From positions 62,001-126,000 of the forward strand of contig CAVXUB010000002.1 of NCBI GenBank assembly GCA_963764805.1: a stretch of 64,000 bases of DNA, written 5' to 3'. Shown here in pieces: positions 18,420-26,974 of the stretch. Position 1 is the first letter of the stretch; each line of letters opens with the position of its first letter. The translations under genes and the position numbers were made by a program. The notes beneath the pieces were generated by a model, which worked only from the letters and a program-made list of their open reading frames with translations, ran no database searches and was not told where the DNA came from. The stretch comes from CAVXUB01 sp963764805. GTDB lineage: Bacteria; Actinomycetota; Acidimicrobiia; Acidimicrobiales; Bog-793.

Positions 18420-20300
18420 TCACGTCGGCCCGCACAGATAGACGGCCACCAGCGGCAGCCCCGGTCCTCCGGCCGTGATCCTGCTCACAGGGACGTGCAG
18501 GCAGTGGGCGCTGATCCAGTTCAGCCGCGGGTCCGAGGTGGCGGGGGCGAGGACCGTCTGCAGCTGGCGCTGGTCGATCTCGCGGCGGATGGCCGCGATC
18601 CCCGGGTAGGGGCTGTCACCGCTGAATCCCCCGATCGGCTCGAACTCCCTGCCGGAGTCGACGATCAGCGGAGCTGCCAGCACGGCGGTGTAGGTGGCAG
18701 CCACGTAGCGGTCGGCGTGGTTGACCCGCAGCATCAGCTCTACAGCCGGCTGCACAGCGGTGAGGATCCGAGCTGGCTGGACGTCGGTCGCGTAGGTGAT
18801 GGCCGGCGGCTGGTAGGGCGTGTCGAAGGGGCCGAGATGCGATGCGACCAGGGAGACGCTTGCCGCCGCAGGAAGCACCATCGCGGATGCGAGCAGGGCT
18901 GCCATTCCGATCGATGACGCAGCCGGTTCCCTGGACCTAGCCGACGCCGAGCCGGCAGTCGCTCGAGTAGACAGCCAGATGCCCCCGATCAAGAGGATGG
19001 CCGCAGCCGCAGAGACAGACATGGCCAGCAGCGGTGAGGCTGCAGTGGTGAGCCAGATTCCGTAAGCGACCGTCGCCATCGCCGCAGTGGTGGCCAGCCA
19101 CATCGACCTGCGCCGGTCCTCGTTGCGCCGCAGCAGCTGGACACCGAGCCCGCAGAGGCCGGCAGCAGGGGGAGCGAGCGCAGCGGTGTAGTAGGCGTTG
19201 ATCCCCCCGATCGCGCTGAACGCGGCGAAGTCGATCAGCAACCAGCTTCCGAACAGCAGCGCCCCGGCAAGCATCGGATTGCGCAGCCCGGCTCTCCCCT
19301 GGCGGCGGCCGACCATCAGCAGGGCCACGAGCGAGGCGACGGCGGCGGGCAGGAACCAACCGTCGTCGCGGCCGCCGGCATCCAGCAGCAGCCGCGCCGG
19401 TCCAGTAGAGCCGGGGAGGCGGAAGTCCGAAAGTGCCGGCGTATCGAAGATGGCGCTCGCGGCAGACGCCGAGCCGACGCCGGCCGCCGAGATCGCCGGG
19501 GACGGCGAGCCCGCCGGCGTGTCGAGCCGGCCGAGACCGTTGTATACGAAGACCTGCTCGAAGACAGAGTCGCCGGCGCTGCCGTCGACATACGGGCGCG
19601 AGTGTTGCGGAACCAGCGTCACCACCAGCATCCAGCTCAGCGATACGCCGACGCAGATCGCGCAGGCGACCGCCAGCTGCAGGACCCTCCGTAGAGGGCG
19701 GCCGGCTCCGCAGACGAGGAAGGTGACAGCGATGGCCGGAAGGGCGAGCCACGCTTGCAGCATCTTCGCCTGGAAGGCGATGCCCACCAGTGCCCCGGAG
19801 GCGACGATCCACGCCAACGCCCGCCCGCCGCCGGCCGCCCGGGCGGCGATCAAGGCGCAATCGGCGGCCGCAACGAGCAGCAAGATCAGCAGCGAGTCGG
19901 AGACATTGCCGCGCCCCAGCGCCACCGCCGCCGGCGTGAGCGCCAGGACGAGGGCTGCCACGAGCCCCGCAGTCGAGCCGGCTATGCGACGCACGGCGTC
20001 GAAGAGCACGAGTACGGTGACCACGCCCTCGATGACCTGGGGGAGCACGATCGCCCACACGTGGAAGCCGAACAGGCGCACGCTGAGCGCCTGGACCCAC
20101 AGCGCACCCGGCAGCTTGTCGACCGAGATCGTGCCAGCCGGATCCAAGGCGCCGTAGAAGAAGTCGTGCCAGCTCGATGCCATGCTGCGGACCGCAGCCT
20201 GGTAGTAGATCTCGAGGCCCGCATGTGCCATGCCCCAGGCGTACGAGACGGCGGCCAGCGCCGCGATCCCCACCAGTGCGGCGACATGACGGCGGCTCAC
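18420..20300 (-). CDS. GT39-family (PMT/ArnT-like) glycosyltransferase, polytopic membrane protein
   Basis: 626 residues from GTG 20300. About ten membrane helices in the first 430 residues, with GLEIYYQAAVRSMASSWHDF and TISVDKLPGALWVQ as the conserved external loop of actinobacterial GT39 proteins; the C-terminal part is periplasmic. The family transfers sugars from polyprenyl-phosphate donors to lipids or proteins. Start and MarR stop overlap as GTGA, so expression is coupled to the regulator. The open frame continues upstream to 20726 in antisense of MarR coding and is not used. Confidence 0.85.
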   Translation of the reverse strand: MSRRHVAALVGIAALAAVSYAWGMAHAGLEIYYQAAVRSMASSWHDFFYGALDPAGTISVDKLPGALWVQALSVRLFGFHVWAIVLPQVIEGVVTVLVLFDAVRRIAGSTAGLVAALVLALTPAAVALGRGNVSDSLLILLLVAAADCALIAARAAGGGRALAWIVASGALVGIAFQAKMLQAWLALPAIAVTFLVCGAGRPLRRVLQLAVACAICVGVSLSWMLVVTLVPQHSRPYVDGSAGDSVFEQVFVYNGLGRLDTPAGSPSPAISAAGVGSASAASAIFDTPALSDFRLPGSTGPARLLLDAGGRDDGWFLPAAVASLVALLMVGRRQGRAGLRNPMLAGALLFGSWLLIDFAAFSAIGGINAYYTAALAPPAAGLCGLGVQLLRRNEDRRRSMWLATTAAMATVAYGIWLTTAASPLLAMSVSAAAAILLIGGIWLSTRATAGSASARSREPAASSIGMAALLASAMVLPAAASVSLVASHLGPFDTPYQPPAITYATDVQPARILTAVQPAVELMLRVNHADRYVAATYTAVLAAPLIVDSGREFEPIGGFSGDSPYPGIAAIRREIDQRQLQTVLAPATSDPRLNWISAHCLHVPVSRITAGGPGLPLVAVYLCGPT

Positions 20301-20764
20301 GACTCGCCCATGTCGATCAAGGTCGCCAGGGCCGACCGAAGCTTGACGACTGCGGGTGCACCGAGACGGCGGACGAGCTCCTCCTCGATCTCCTCGATCG
20401 CTTCCCGGGAGGCGGCGGCCGCCACCCGACCCCGCTCGGTGAGAGCCACACGTAGCCGTCGCCTGTCCTCCGGATCCTCGAAACGGTCGAGGTAACGGCG
20501 AGTGACGAGGGTGTCGACGAGCTGGCCGCCGGCCTGCTTGGAGACCCCGAGCATCTCGATGATCCCTGACAGCGGGGCGCCGGTCCGGTGGACGGCCCCG
20601 AGCACGAAGATCCCGTTGCTGGGGACGTCGTCGCACCCGATCCCGGCGAGAGCCTGGCGGATGACGGTGGAGTAGGTGTTTCGAGCTCCCCGCAGGAGGG
20701 CCGGGATTACCACCTCCTCGTACCACTGGCGCTTCTCCGGCTGGCGTGGGGCTGGCGGCGGCAT
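20297..20764 (-). CDS. MarR-family transcriptional regulator
   Basis: 155 residues with the winged helix at about 55-110 (GAPLSGIIEMLGVSKQAGGQ, RRYLDRFEDPEDRRRLRVAL, the D-R-R-R wing). Likely represses its own operon, which includes the GT39 gene; the ligand is unknown. Upstream DNA contains the GACTAGTC palindrome described separately. Confidence 0.9.
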   Translation of the reverse strand: MPPPAPRQPEKRQWYEEVVIPALLRGARNTYSTVIRQALAGIGCDDVPSNGIFVLGAVHRTGAPLSGIIEMLGVSKQAGGQLVDTLVTRRYLDRFEDPEDRRRLRVALTERGRVAAAASREAIEEIEEELVRRLGAPAVVKLRSALATLIDMGES

Positions 20765-20798
20765 CGGGCGACAGTACGGTAAGGCAGGGTGATAGTCA

Positions 20799-20821
20799 AG
20801 AGTTACGACTAGTCACGACTC
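20799..20821. promoter_or_regulatory. Possible MarR operator
   Basis: GACTAGTC palindrome at 20807-20814, flanked by ACGACT on both sides as a direct repeat with period 10, about 45 bp upstream of the MarR start and inside the divergent MarR/Ku region. Inferred from position and symmetry only. Confidence 0.35.
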
Positions 20822-20966
20822 GTGGTGCTCATCCAGATCAAGCCAGCTGCTCAGGAGCCCGTCGGCCAGAAAGCGCCCAGGTCACGATACGCTTGCACCG
20901 AGTGCGCCAACACCGGCAGGCAGTCGCCGAAGAGCCGGCGAACGAGACGAGATCGGGGAGCTGAAC

Positions 20967-21983
20967 GTGGCACGGGCATTCTGGTCTGGATTCCTCAGCT
21001 TCGGGCTCGTCAACGTACCCGTCGGCCTCTACACCGCCACGACGGATCAGACCGTCCACTTCAACCAGCTCCACAAGGGGACCTCGCACCGAATCCGCTA
21101 CAAGAAGGTGGACGAGGTGACGGGCGAAGAGGTGGACAACGACGACATCGTGAGCGGCTACGACCTGGGTGGCGGCGAGTACGTTGTGGTCTCCAAGGAT
21201 GAGCTGAAGGCGATGGCGCCGGGGCGATCGGACACGATCGACATCACGGACTTCGTCGATCTGGACCGCATCGATCCGATCTACTTCAAGGCGACCTACT
21301 ACCTGGCGCCTCATGGCAAAGGTGCCGACCGCGCCTATGCGCTGCTGCGCCAGGCGATGCGCGAGTCGAACAAGGTCGGTGTCGCCACGTTCGTGCTGCG
21401 GGACAAGGAACATCTCGTCGCGGTGCGGCCGGGTGAGGACGTGCTGATCCTCGAGACGATGTTCTTCGCCGACGAGATCCGCGAGCCTCGTGAAGAGCTC
21501 GACACGCTTCCTTCCGAGGTGGCGTTCCAGGGACGGGAGCTGGTGGTCGCCAAGCAGTTGATCGAGTCGCTGACAACTGACTGGAACCCGGAGAGCTATC
21601 ACGCCACCTACAGGGAGCGTGTGCGAGAGCTGATCGACGAGAAGCGCAAGGGTCATGCCATCGTGCAGCGGGCCGAGAAGCCGAAGTCGAACGTGATCGA
21701 CCTGATGGCCGCCCTCGAGGCGTCCGTGTCCAAGGGCGGCCGCGGGCGGGCCGCCGACGAGGAGGCGGAAGAGGACGGCGCACGCTCGACCGCATCGTCT
21801 GCCAAGCACGCAGCCAGCGGGGACGACGAGGTCGAGCTCGAGTCGTTGAGCAAAGCAGAGCTGATGGAGCGGGCTGCAGAGGCGGAGATCGAGGGCCGCT
21901 CCAAGATGACCAAGCCGGAGCTCGTGAAGGCGCTCACTGCCGCCTCGACGGGCTCCAAGGGGCGCGGCCGCCGGGTCTCCTGA
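20967..21983 (+). CDS. ku: Ku protein (bacterial NHEJ)
   Basis: 338 residues, GTG start after GGGGAG. Opens ARAFWSGFLSFGLVNVPVGL, the diagnostic bacterial Ku start, with RIRYKKVDEVTGEEV following; the beta-barrel core extends to about 255. A charged linker then leads to a C-terminal SAP/Rho-N-like module (LESLSKAELMERAAEAEIEG) and a basic tail that can bind DNA. Forms a homodimeric ring on double-strand ends and recruits ligase D. The ATP-dependent ligase gene lies 330 bp further on the opposite strand. Confidence 0.95.
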   Translation: MARAFWSGFLSFGLVNVPVGLYTATTDQTVHFNQLHKGTSHRIRYKKVDEVTGEEVDNDDIVSGYDLGGGEYVVVSKDELKAMAPGRSDTIDITDFVDLDRIDPIYFKATYYLAPHGKGADRAYALLRQAMRESNKVGVATFVLRDKEHLVAVRPGEDVLILETMFFADEIREPREELDTLPSEVAFQGRELVVAKQLIESLTTDWNPESYHATYRERVRELIDEKRKGHAIVQRAEKPKSNVIDLMAALEASVSKGGRGRAADEEAEEDGARSTASSAKHAASGDDEVELESLSKAELMERAAEAEIEGRSKMTKPELVKALTAASTGSKGRGRRVS

Positions 21984-22072
21984 GGTCTGCCGTCTCGTGA
22001 CGGGTACGTCTCCCGATGCGGGCCGCCGGCGGATGACCGCCTACTGATACACCTCCGCGCTTAACTACACGC

Positions 22073-22294
22073 ATGGAATTCTCAGCTCTGGTGGCGAGGG
22101 CCTGCGCCGACTGCGACGACGATCTCGAGCACTGCCACGGGGCGTCGCTCGTGCACATCGACGGCTCCGTCGAATGCACGGACGAGGCGACCTGCCGGCT
22201 GGCGGCGGAGCTGCACCGGTTCGTGATGCGTTGCGAAGACGACGAGTGCCTCGAGGTGGTCGGCTCGGAAGAGGTCCTGCGAGTCTCCGCCTGA
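22073..22294 (+). CDS. Small acidic Cys-rich hypothetical protein
   Basis: 73 residues, strongly acidic, seven Cys (ACADCDDDLEHCHG, CTDEATCRLAAELH, MRCEDDECLEVVG). Small proteins of this sort are conserved in actinobacteria; metal binding is possible but not shown. It ends 16 bp before the convergent ligase stop. Confidence 0.6.
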   Translation: MEFSALVARACADCDDDLEHCHGASLVHIDGSVECTDEATCRLAAELHRFVMRCEDDECLEVVGSEEVLRVSA

Positions 22295-22309
22295 TCCAGC
22301 TTCTTGGTC

Positions 22310-23296
22310 TCAGCCGGGCTCTCGCACCACCTCGGCGGGGTTCTTGTCCGGACGCAGACCCCGCCAGGTGGGATGCCGCAGACGCCCGTCACGGGTCCAC
22401 TCCCCGTACTGGACCTCGCCCACCAGCTCTGGCCGCACGTAAGTAGCGCTCGCCGCATCCGCAGCTGCGATGCGGGTGGTGAAGGGGCTCACCGGCGACT
22501 GGAGCGGTCCCAGCTTGGCCAGCAGGGCCCGTAGACCCGGCTCGTCGAACCCGGTTCCGACCTTCCCGGCGTAGACGAGGCGGCCGGGATCGCTCTCGTC
22601 GGGAAGCCCCAACAGCAACGCTCCGATCGTGCCGCCGCGGTTGCCCTTGCCGGCGGTCCACCCCCCGATGACCACCTCCTGGGCGCGGAAGTTCTTGACC
22701 TTCAGCCAGTCGCCTTGACGCGAGCCGGGGCGATAGCGTGAGTCCCGCCGCTTTGCGACGACACCCTCCAGGCCGGCCTGCCTGGCGCCGGCGAGCACGT
22801 CTTCGCCGTCCACACCGCGAAACGCCTTCGGAGTCGCGAAGCTCTCCCCCGACAGGTCGAGCTCCTCGAGCCTGCGGCGCCGCTCGTCGTAGGCGAGCTC
22901 GGTGAGCAGCTCGCCGTCGAGGAAGAGCAGGTCGAACACGAGATAGCAGGCAGGAACGCTGGATCGGCGGCGGGCGACCTCGGCCGGCGAACCGATGTGC
23001 AACCGCTGCTGCAGCAGCCCGAAGCTCGGCCTGCCGTCCTCGTCGAAGGCCACCAGTTCGCCGTCGACGATCGCATCACGCCGACCGAAGAACTCGCCGA
23101 GCGCCTCGACCTCGGGGAACGTGGCGGTGAGATCCTTGTCGTTGCGGCTGGTCGCCGTGGCCGTCCCCCGCTCCACCCGCACGATCGCCCGCACCCCGTC
23201 CCACTTGAACTCGTAAGCCCACGGCTTGCTGTCGAGTGGGAGGCGACCCGTCATGGCCAGCATGGGGGCGATCCGGGCCGGCATCGGATGGGGCAC
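22310..23296 (-). CDS. ATP-dependent DNA ligase (LigC/LigD ligase-domain type)
   Basis: 328 residues. Nucleotidyltransferase motif I with adenylated Lys31 (EFKWDGVRA), motif III/IIIa (LVFDLLFLDGE), motif IV (EGVVAKRRDSRYRPG), motif V (DWLKVKNF), then an OB-fold with GYGEW-like VQYGEWTRDGRLRHPTWRGL. There are no polymerase or phosphoesterase domains, so this is the separate ligase form. Proximity to Ku supports a role in end joining. Confidence 0.93.
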   Translation of the reverse strand: MPHPMPARIAPMLAMTGRLPLDSKPWAYEFKWDGVRAIVRVERGTATATSRNDKDLTATFPEVEALGEFFGRRDAIVDGELVAFDEDGRPSFGLLQQRLHIGSPAEVARRRSSVPACYLVFDLLFLDGELLTELAYDERRRRLEELDLSGESFATPKAFRGVDGEDVLAGARQAGLEGVVAKRRDSRYRPGSRQGDWLKVKNFRAQEVVIGGWTAGKGNRGGTIGALLLGLPDESDPGRLVYAGKVGTGFDEPGLRALLAKLGPLQSPVSPFTTRIAAADAASATYVRPELVGEVQYGEWTRDGRLRHPTWRGLRPDKNPAEVVREPG

Positions 23297-23407
23297 GGAT
23301 CGAAGATAGCGGGGGGAGCGTTTCGGCCATCTCCTCGCGAGCGACGGTTGAGATGGAGCTGAGCTCGCCTGCGCTACGGCCCGGAACGAGGAGACCCTCC
23401 GGCTCGC

Positions 23408-24328
23408 CTAGCCGGCGACCGTGAGCACCTCGGCGCCCTCGGCGGTCACCACGAGCGTGTGCTCGAACTGAGCGCTGCGCGAGCCGTCTGCCGTCACCGA
23501 GGTCCAGCCGTCGTCCCACGACCTGTCCTGCCAGGCGCCGGCGTTGATCATCGGCTCGATGGTGAAGGTCATGCCCTCTTCCATCACGGTGTCGGCGTCG
23601 GGCTTGTAGTAGTGGGGGATCACGAGTCCGTTGTGGAAGACCTCGCCGATGCCGTGCCCTACGTAGGTGCGCACCACGCTGTAGCCGGCCTGGTGCGCTA
23701 TCGACTCGATGGCCTTGCCGATCACCGAGAGAGGACGTCCGGGAGCCACGGCGGCGATCCCGGCCTCCAGGCACGAGCGCGTGGTGTCGATCAGCCTCGA
23801 GGACGCATCGTCCACTGCTCCGACGGGGAAGGTGGCGTTGGTGTCGCCGTGGACACCGCCGACGAAGACGGTGATGTCGAGATTGACGATGTCGCCATCA
23901 CGAAGTGGCCGGCTGTCGGGGATGCCGTGGCAGATCACCTCGTTCACCGACGTGCAGATCGACTTCGGGAAGCCCCTGTAGTTGAGCGGGCTCGGGTACG
24001 CGCCGCGGCGCAGGCACTCCTCGTGTGCCAGCTCGTCGAGCTGGTCGGTGGTGACCCCGGGAGCGATTGCCCGGGCGGTGGCATCGAGCACCTCGGCGGC
24101 CACTCGTCCGGCATGTCGCATCGCCTCGATAATCGCCGGCCTCTTCACGAAGTCCTCGGTCACCTTGCCCGGCCGCCCGGTCTCGGCGTAGTCAGGCCGG
24201 GCGATCCCTTCCGGCACGAGCCTGCGGGGGCTCAGCTGCCCGGGTTGGACCCGGTCGGCGCTGGCGCGGTGGCAGCGCTTGAACTTGCGGCCGCTGCCGC
24301 ACCAGCAAGGATCGTTCGACTTCAGCAC
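23408..24328 (-). CDS. map: Methionine aminopeptidase type I with SEC-C zinc motif
   Basis: About 306 residues from GTG 24328 (an ATG at 24409 would add 27). N-terminal SEC-C type zinc motif (CWCGSGRKFKRCH) as in Map type 1b/1c, then the pita-bread metallopeptidase domain: NLDITVFVGGVHGDTN (two metal Asp), YVGHGIGEVFH (metal and substrate His), FTIEPMINAG and SAQFEHTLVV (metal Glu). Removes the initiator Met from nascent proteins. Single gene, convergent with nothing essential. Confidence 0.92.
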   Translation of the reverse strand: MLKSNDPCWCGSGRKFKRCHRASADRVQPGQLSPRRLVPEGIARPDYAETGRPGKVTEDFVKRPAIIEAMRHAGRVAAEVLDATARAIAPGVTTDQLDELAHEECLRRGAYPSPLNYRGFPKSICTSVNEVICHGIPDSRPLRDGDIVNLDITVFVGGVHGDTNATFPVGAVDDASSRLIDTTRSCLEAGIAAVAPGRPLSVIGKAIESIAHQAGYSVVRTYVGHGIGEVFHNGLVIPHYYKPDADTVMEEGMTFTIEPMINAGAWQDRSWDDGWTSVTADGSRSAQFEHTLVVTAEGAEVLTVAG

Positions 24329-24452
24329 GACACGATCGTACGGCGAGGAGACCTTGACTTCCCGTAGGTCAACCGCAAGTATCGGGGACGGCGCCGCTGG
24401 GGGGCGCATGGGGGCGGCGCGCCTGAGCGATACCTATGAGGAGAGTTCATAC

Positions 24453-25022
24453 GTGCTACGTAAGACCGTCCTTGCCTTGACCGTCGGGTGCCTGCCGCTG
24501 GCCACGGTGGCGGCGACCTCGGCGGCGAGCGCTGCCGCGAGGCCCGACTCGACCATCACGTTCACCGGCAAGATCAGCTGCTCCATCACCGGCGTCATCC
24601 ATTCCACGCCCGGCCTCAAGTGGTCAGAGGCGCAGACAGTCAAGTTCACGCTCTCTGCCTCGCTGACCAAGTGCACCGGCCACACCTCGCAGGGTGGGGC
24701 GACGATCACCAGGGGCTCGGCGCACGGTGCAGTCACCGGTAGCTACAGCTGCCAGAGCCTTCTCAGCAGCTTCCCCAAGCCCTCCGGCAAGATCACCTGG
24801 ACGACGACCGGCAACAAGGCGACGCCCACCGGCTTCAAGGTCACCTCGGGCAGCGCCTCGGGATTCCCGACGGTGACTCTCACTCTCAGCCAGACCGGAT
24901 CGTTCGCCGGCACCGGCAACGTGACGGGGAAGATCAAGCAATCCGAGTCGCAGCTGCTGGCGGCCTGCAACAGCTCGACGGGACTGACGACGATCAACAT
25001 CAGCTCCGGTACGGCCAGCTGA
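24453..25022 (+). CDS. Secreted hypothetical protein
   Basis: 189 residues: signal peptide (LRKTVLALTVGCLPLATVAA, cleavage near SAASAA), then a Thr/Ser/Gly-rich all-beta mature part (STITFTGKISCSITG, GKITWTTTGNKATPT) with four or five Cys. Start at GTG 24453, eight bases after GAGGAG; the in-frame stretch back to 24279 antisenses map. A beta-sandwich cell-surface or carbohydrate-binding role is possible, but no family is recognised. Confidence 0.75.
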   Translation: MLRKTVLALTVGCLPLATVAATSAASAAARPDSTITFTGKISCSITGVIHSTPGLKWSEAQTVKFTLSASLTKCTGHTSQGGATITRGSAHGAVTGSYSCQSLLSSFPKPSGKITWTTTGNKATPTGFKVTSGSASGFPTVTLTLSQTGSFAGTGNVTGKIKQSESQLLAACNSSTGLTTINISSGTAS

Positions 25023-25081
25023 CCGGCTGACGGGTCCGCCTCAGCGAACCGTCTGGCGGGCGGATCCCGACGAGCCGAAAC

Positions 25082-25110
25082 AAGTGGCGGGGCTCAACGC
25101 CCCGCCACTT
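25082..25110 (+). terminator. Strong hairpin, likely terminator of the secreted-protein gene
   Basis: Twelve-bp perfect stem AAGTGGCGGGGC/GCCCCGCCACTT with loop TCAAC, 60 bp after the stop codon, followed by a short TT and C-rich sequence. Confidence 0.65.
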
Positions 25111-25129
25111 TCGCGCCCTCCTCAACCAA

Positions 25130-25146
25130 TGTGCGGATTCCGCACA
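25130..25146. promoter_or_regulatory. Palindromic operator-like site upstream of the cytochrome oxidase genes
   Basis: TGTGCGGA-T-TCCGCACA: perfect 8-bp arms around one base, about 100 bp upstream of the cupredoxin start. Probably a dimeric regulator site; the regulator is unknown. Confidence 0.45.
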
Positions 25147-25247
25147 AATGTTGTCTGAAGATGGTCCTTGTAGTCGGCGATGGCTGGTCATAGCATCGAA
25201 TCGAATCCGGAGAATCCGGCATCGACCAACGACAGGGCAAGGGGAGC

Positions 25248-25952
25248 ATGCGCGTAACACTCTCCCGAACTGCGCGGATGGGCGCGGCGATCTTCGCCGT
25301 GCTCGTAGCCGCGGGACTGGCCTTCTGGGTGGCGTTCGCCTGGCTGAGCTTCAAGCCGTCGACCGTCGACTTCACTGCAGGCCACGCCGCCGGCACACCC
25401 GTGCACATCACGGTCCAGACTGTGGGTGCCATAGGCTCAGGCGCTCACCCGACCTGGGTCTCCTACCTCGTGGAGACCCCGCAGGGTCAATGGGTGCACA
25501 CCACGCTCTGGCAGATCCCGGCGAACACGGTGATCGACGTCACCGTGCTGGAGTTCGACTCGGGGAGCCCGATCCGTAATCCCGAGAACGGGGACGTCTT
25601 CGGGACGACGGGGCCGGAGGTGATCGACGGCAAGCCGTACCACGAGATCGACTCCTACGCCAGCAACAACAACGGCGGGCTCGGCATCGCCCACACCTTC
25701 AGCATCCCGACGCTCGGGATCAACGTGCCCTTGCTCGGCGTCAGCAATCCAGGGGCCAACAGCTTCTGCTCGCAGGGCCCCTGCACCACGTCCAACGAGC
25801 ACAACACGATCACCTTCAGCTTCAAGAGCCCAGGGCCCGGCCAGTATCCCTGGCAGTGCTTCGTCCCCTGCGGCCTCGGCTACCTCTACGGGAACGGCGG
25901 TCCGATGTCGACACTGGGATACATGGGTGGCTTCCTGCGGGTGGTCGCCTGA
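25248..25952 (+). CDS. Membrane-anchored cupredoxin of the cytochrome oxidase operon
   Basis: 234 residues. N-terminal membrane helix (GAAIFAVLVAAGLAFWVAFAW), then a cupredoxin-like beta domain with GLGIAHTFSIPTLG (candidate copper His) and PWQCFVPCGLGYLYG with a CxxxC pair, then GPM. CxxxC resembles the CuA ligand loop, but the following His is absent. Start ATG 25248 after AAGGGGAG; its TGA overlaps the coxB ATG (TGATG). Likely an extra electron-carrying or copper-binding subunit of the oxidase. Confidence 0.72.
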   Translation: MRVTLSRTARMGAAIFAVLVAAGLAFWVAFAWLSFKPSTVDFTAGHAAGTPVHITVQTVGAIGSGAHPTWVSYLVETPQGQWVHTTLWQIPANTVIDVTVLEFDSGSPIRNPENGDVFGTTGPEVIDGKPYHEIDSYASNNNGGLGIAHTFSIPTLGINVPLLGVSNPGANSFCSQGPCTTSNEHNTITFSFKSPGPGQYPWQCFVPCGLGYLYGNGGPMSTLGYMGGFLRVVA

Positions 25953-26974
25953 TGGCCGCCACCGCGACGACAGCAGCAGGCCGCGGCGACGGCTCGGCGT
26001 TCGAGCGGCGGACCGGCTCAGCCGGCCGCCACTGGCGCAAGCTGTTCATCATCTGGCTGATCCCATCAGTGGTGCTGGTCCCGATCTTCGCCTTCCTCGT
26101 CGGGCCGCACCTTCCACCGGGCGACATGACCAACATGGCCGAAGGCACGCAGTGGGACGCCACCGTGGTCCTCGCCGCCGCCGCGCCGGTCGTGCTGGCG
26201 GTGTGGGTCTACTTCGGCTACGCCGTGTGGACCTGGCGGGTACGACCGGGTGATCCGGACGTCGACGGGCCGCCGCTCAGGTCCCACCTCGCGATCCAGT
26301 TCTCCTGGATCAGCTTCACGACAGCGGTCGTGATGGGACTGTTCGTGTTCGGCACCTATGAGCTGGTGCTTCCGGGCGCCGCCGGGGGCGGCCAGGGGCC
26401 CGTCCCGGCGTGGGCCGCGACCGGCAAGGTCTCGCCGACCTGGACGCCCGGCCCGAGCAACGTGCTCGTGGTGCAGGTGATCGGGCAGCAATGGAAGTGG
26501 TCTTACCGCTACCCGCAGTTCGGGGGCTTCGAGACCGACCAGCTGATGCTGCCCAACAACACGACCATCGCCTTCCACGTCACATCGCTCGACGTGATCC
26601 ACGACTTCTGGGCCTACCAGATCGGCATCAAGGCCGATGCCAATCCGGGCCTCGACAACGTCGCCTACGCCACGACCCAGGAGCTCGGCAACTTCGAGGT
26701 GCGCTGCGACGAGCTGTGCGGCGAATGGCACGGGGCGATGTTCAACTCGGGCACCGTGGTCTCACCATCGAGCTTCGTCTCCTGGGCCAAGGGGCAGCAG
26801 GTGTCCCTCGCCTCGGCGACCAAGCTCCTTCCCGCCTTCGCCTGGACCTACACGCCTGACGCCAACGGCGCCGACGGCGGGTTCTACGACGACGACCAGG
26901 ACCCCTACAGCCCTAGCGACACCTATGGAACGCAACCCAATGCTCCGACCACGACCTCCGGAGGATCATCGTGA
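25952..26974 (+). CDS. coxB: Cytochrome c oxidase subunit II
   Basis: 340 residues. Two membrane helices (about 30-52 and 70-100, with another hydrophobic stretch near 115-140), then the CuA cupredoxin domain: GQQWKWSYRYPQFGGF, SLDVIHDFWAYQIGIK (CuA His), and RCDELCGEWHGAM, the complete CxExCxxxHxxM CuA loop. Accepts electrons from cytochrome c. The tail after about 300 is Asp/Pro/Thr-rich. Stop overlaps the coxA start (GTGA). Confidence 0.95.
   Translation: MAATATTAAGRGDGSAFERRTGSAGRHWRKLFIIWLIPSVVLVPIFAFLVGPHLPPGDMTNMAEGTQWDATVVLAAAAPVVLAVWVYFGYAVWTWRVRPGDPDVDGPPLRSHLAIQFSWISFTTAVVMGLFVFGTYELVLPGAAGGGQGPVPAWAATGKVSPTWTPGPSNVLVVQVIGQQWKWSYRYPQFGGFETDQLMLPNNTTIAFHVTSLDVIHDFWAYQIGIKADANPGLDNVAYATTQELGNFEVRCDELCGEWHGAMFNSGTVVSPSSFVSWAKGQQVSLASATKLLPAFAWTYTPDANGADGGFYDDDQDPYSPSDTYGTQPNAPTTTSGGSS

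Noticed and set aside
19198..20157. 319-codon plus-strand open frame over the GT39 gene
   Set aside because: Antisense of a membrane protein; Ser/Ala/Arg-rich without motifs.
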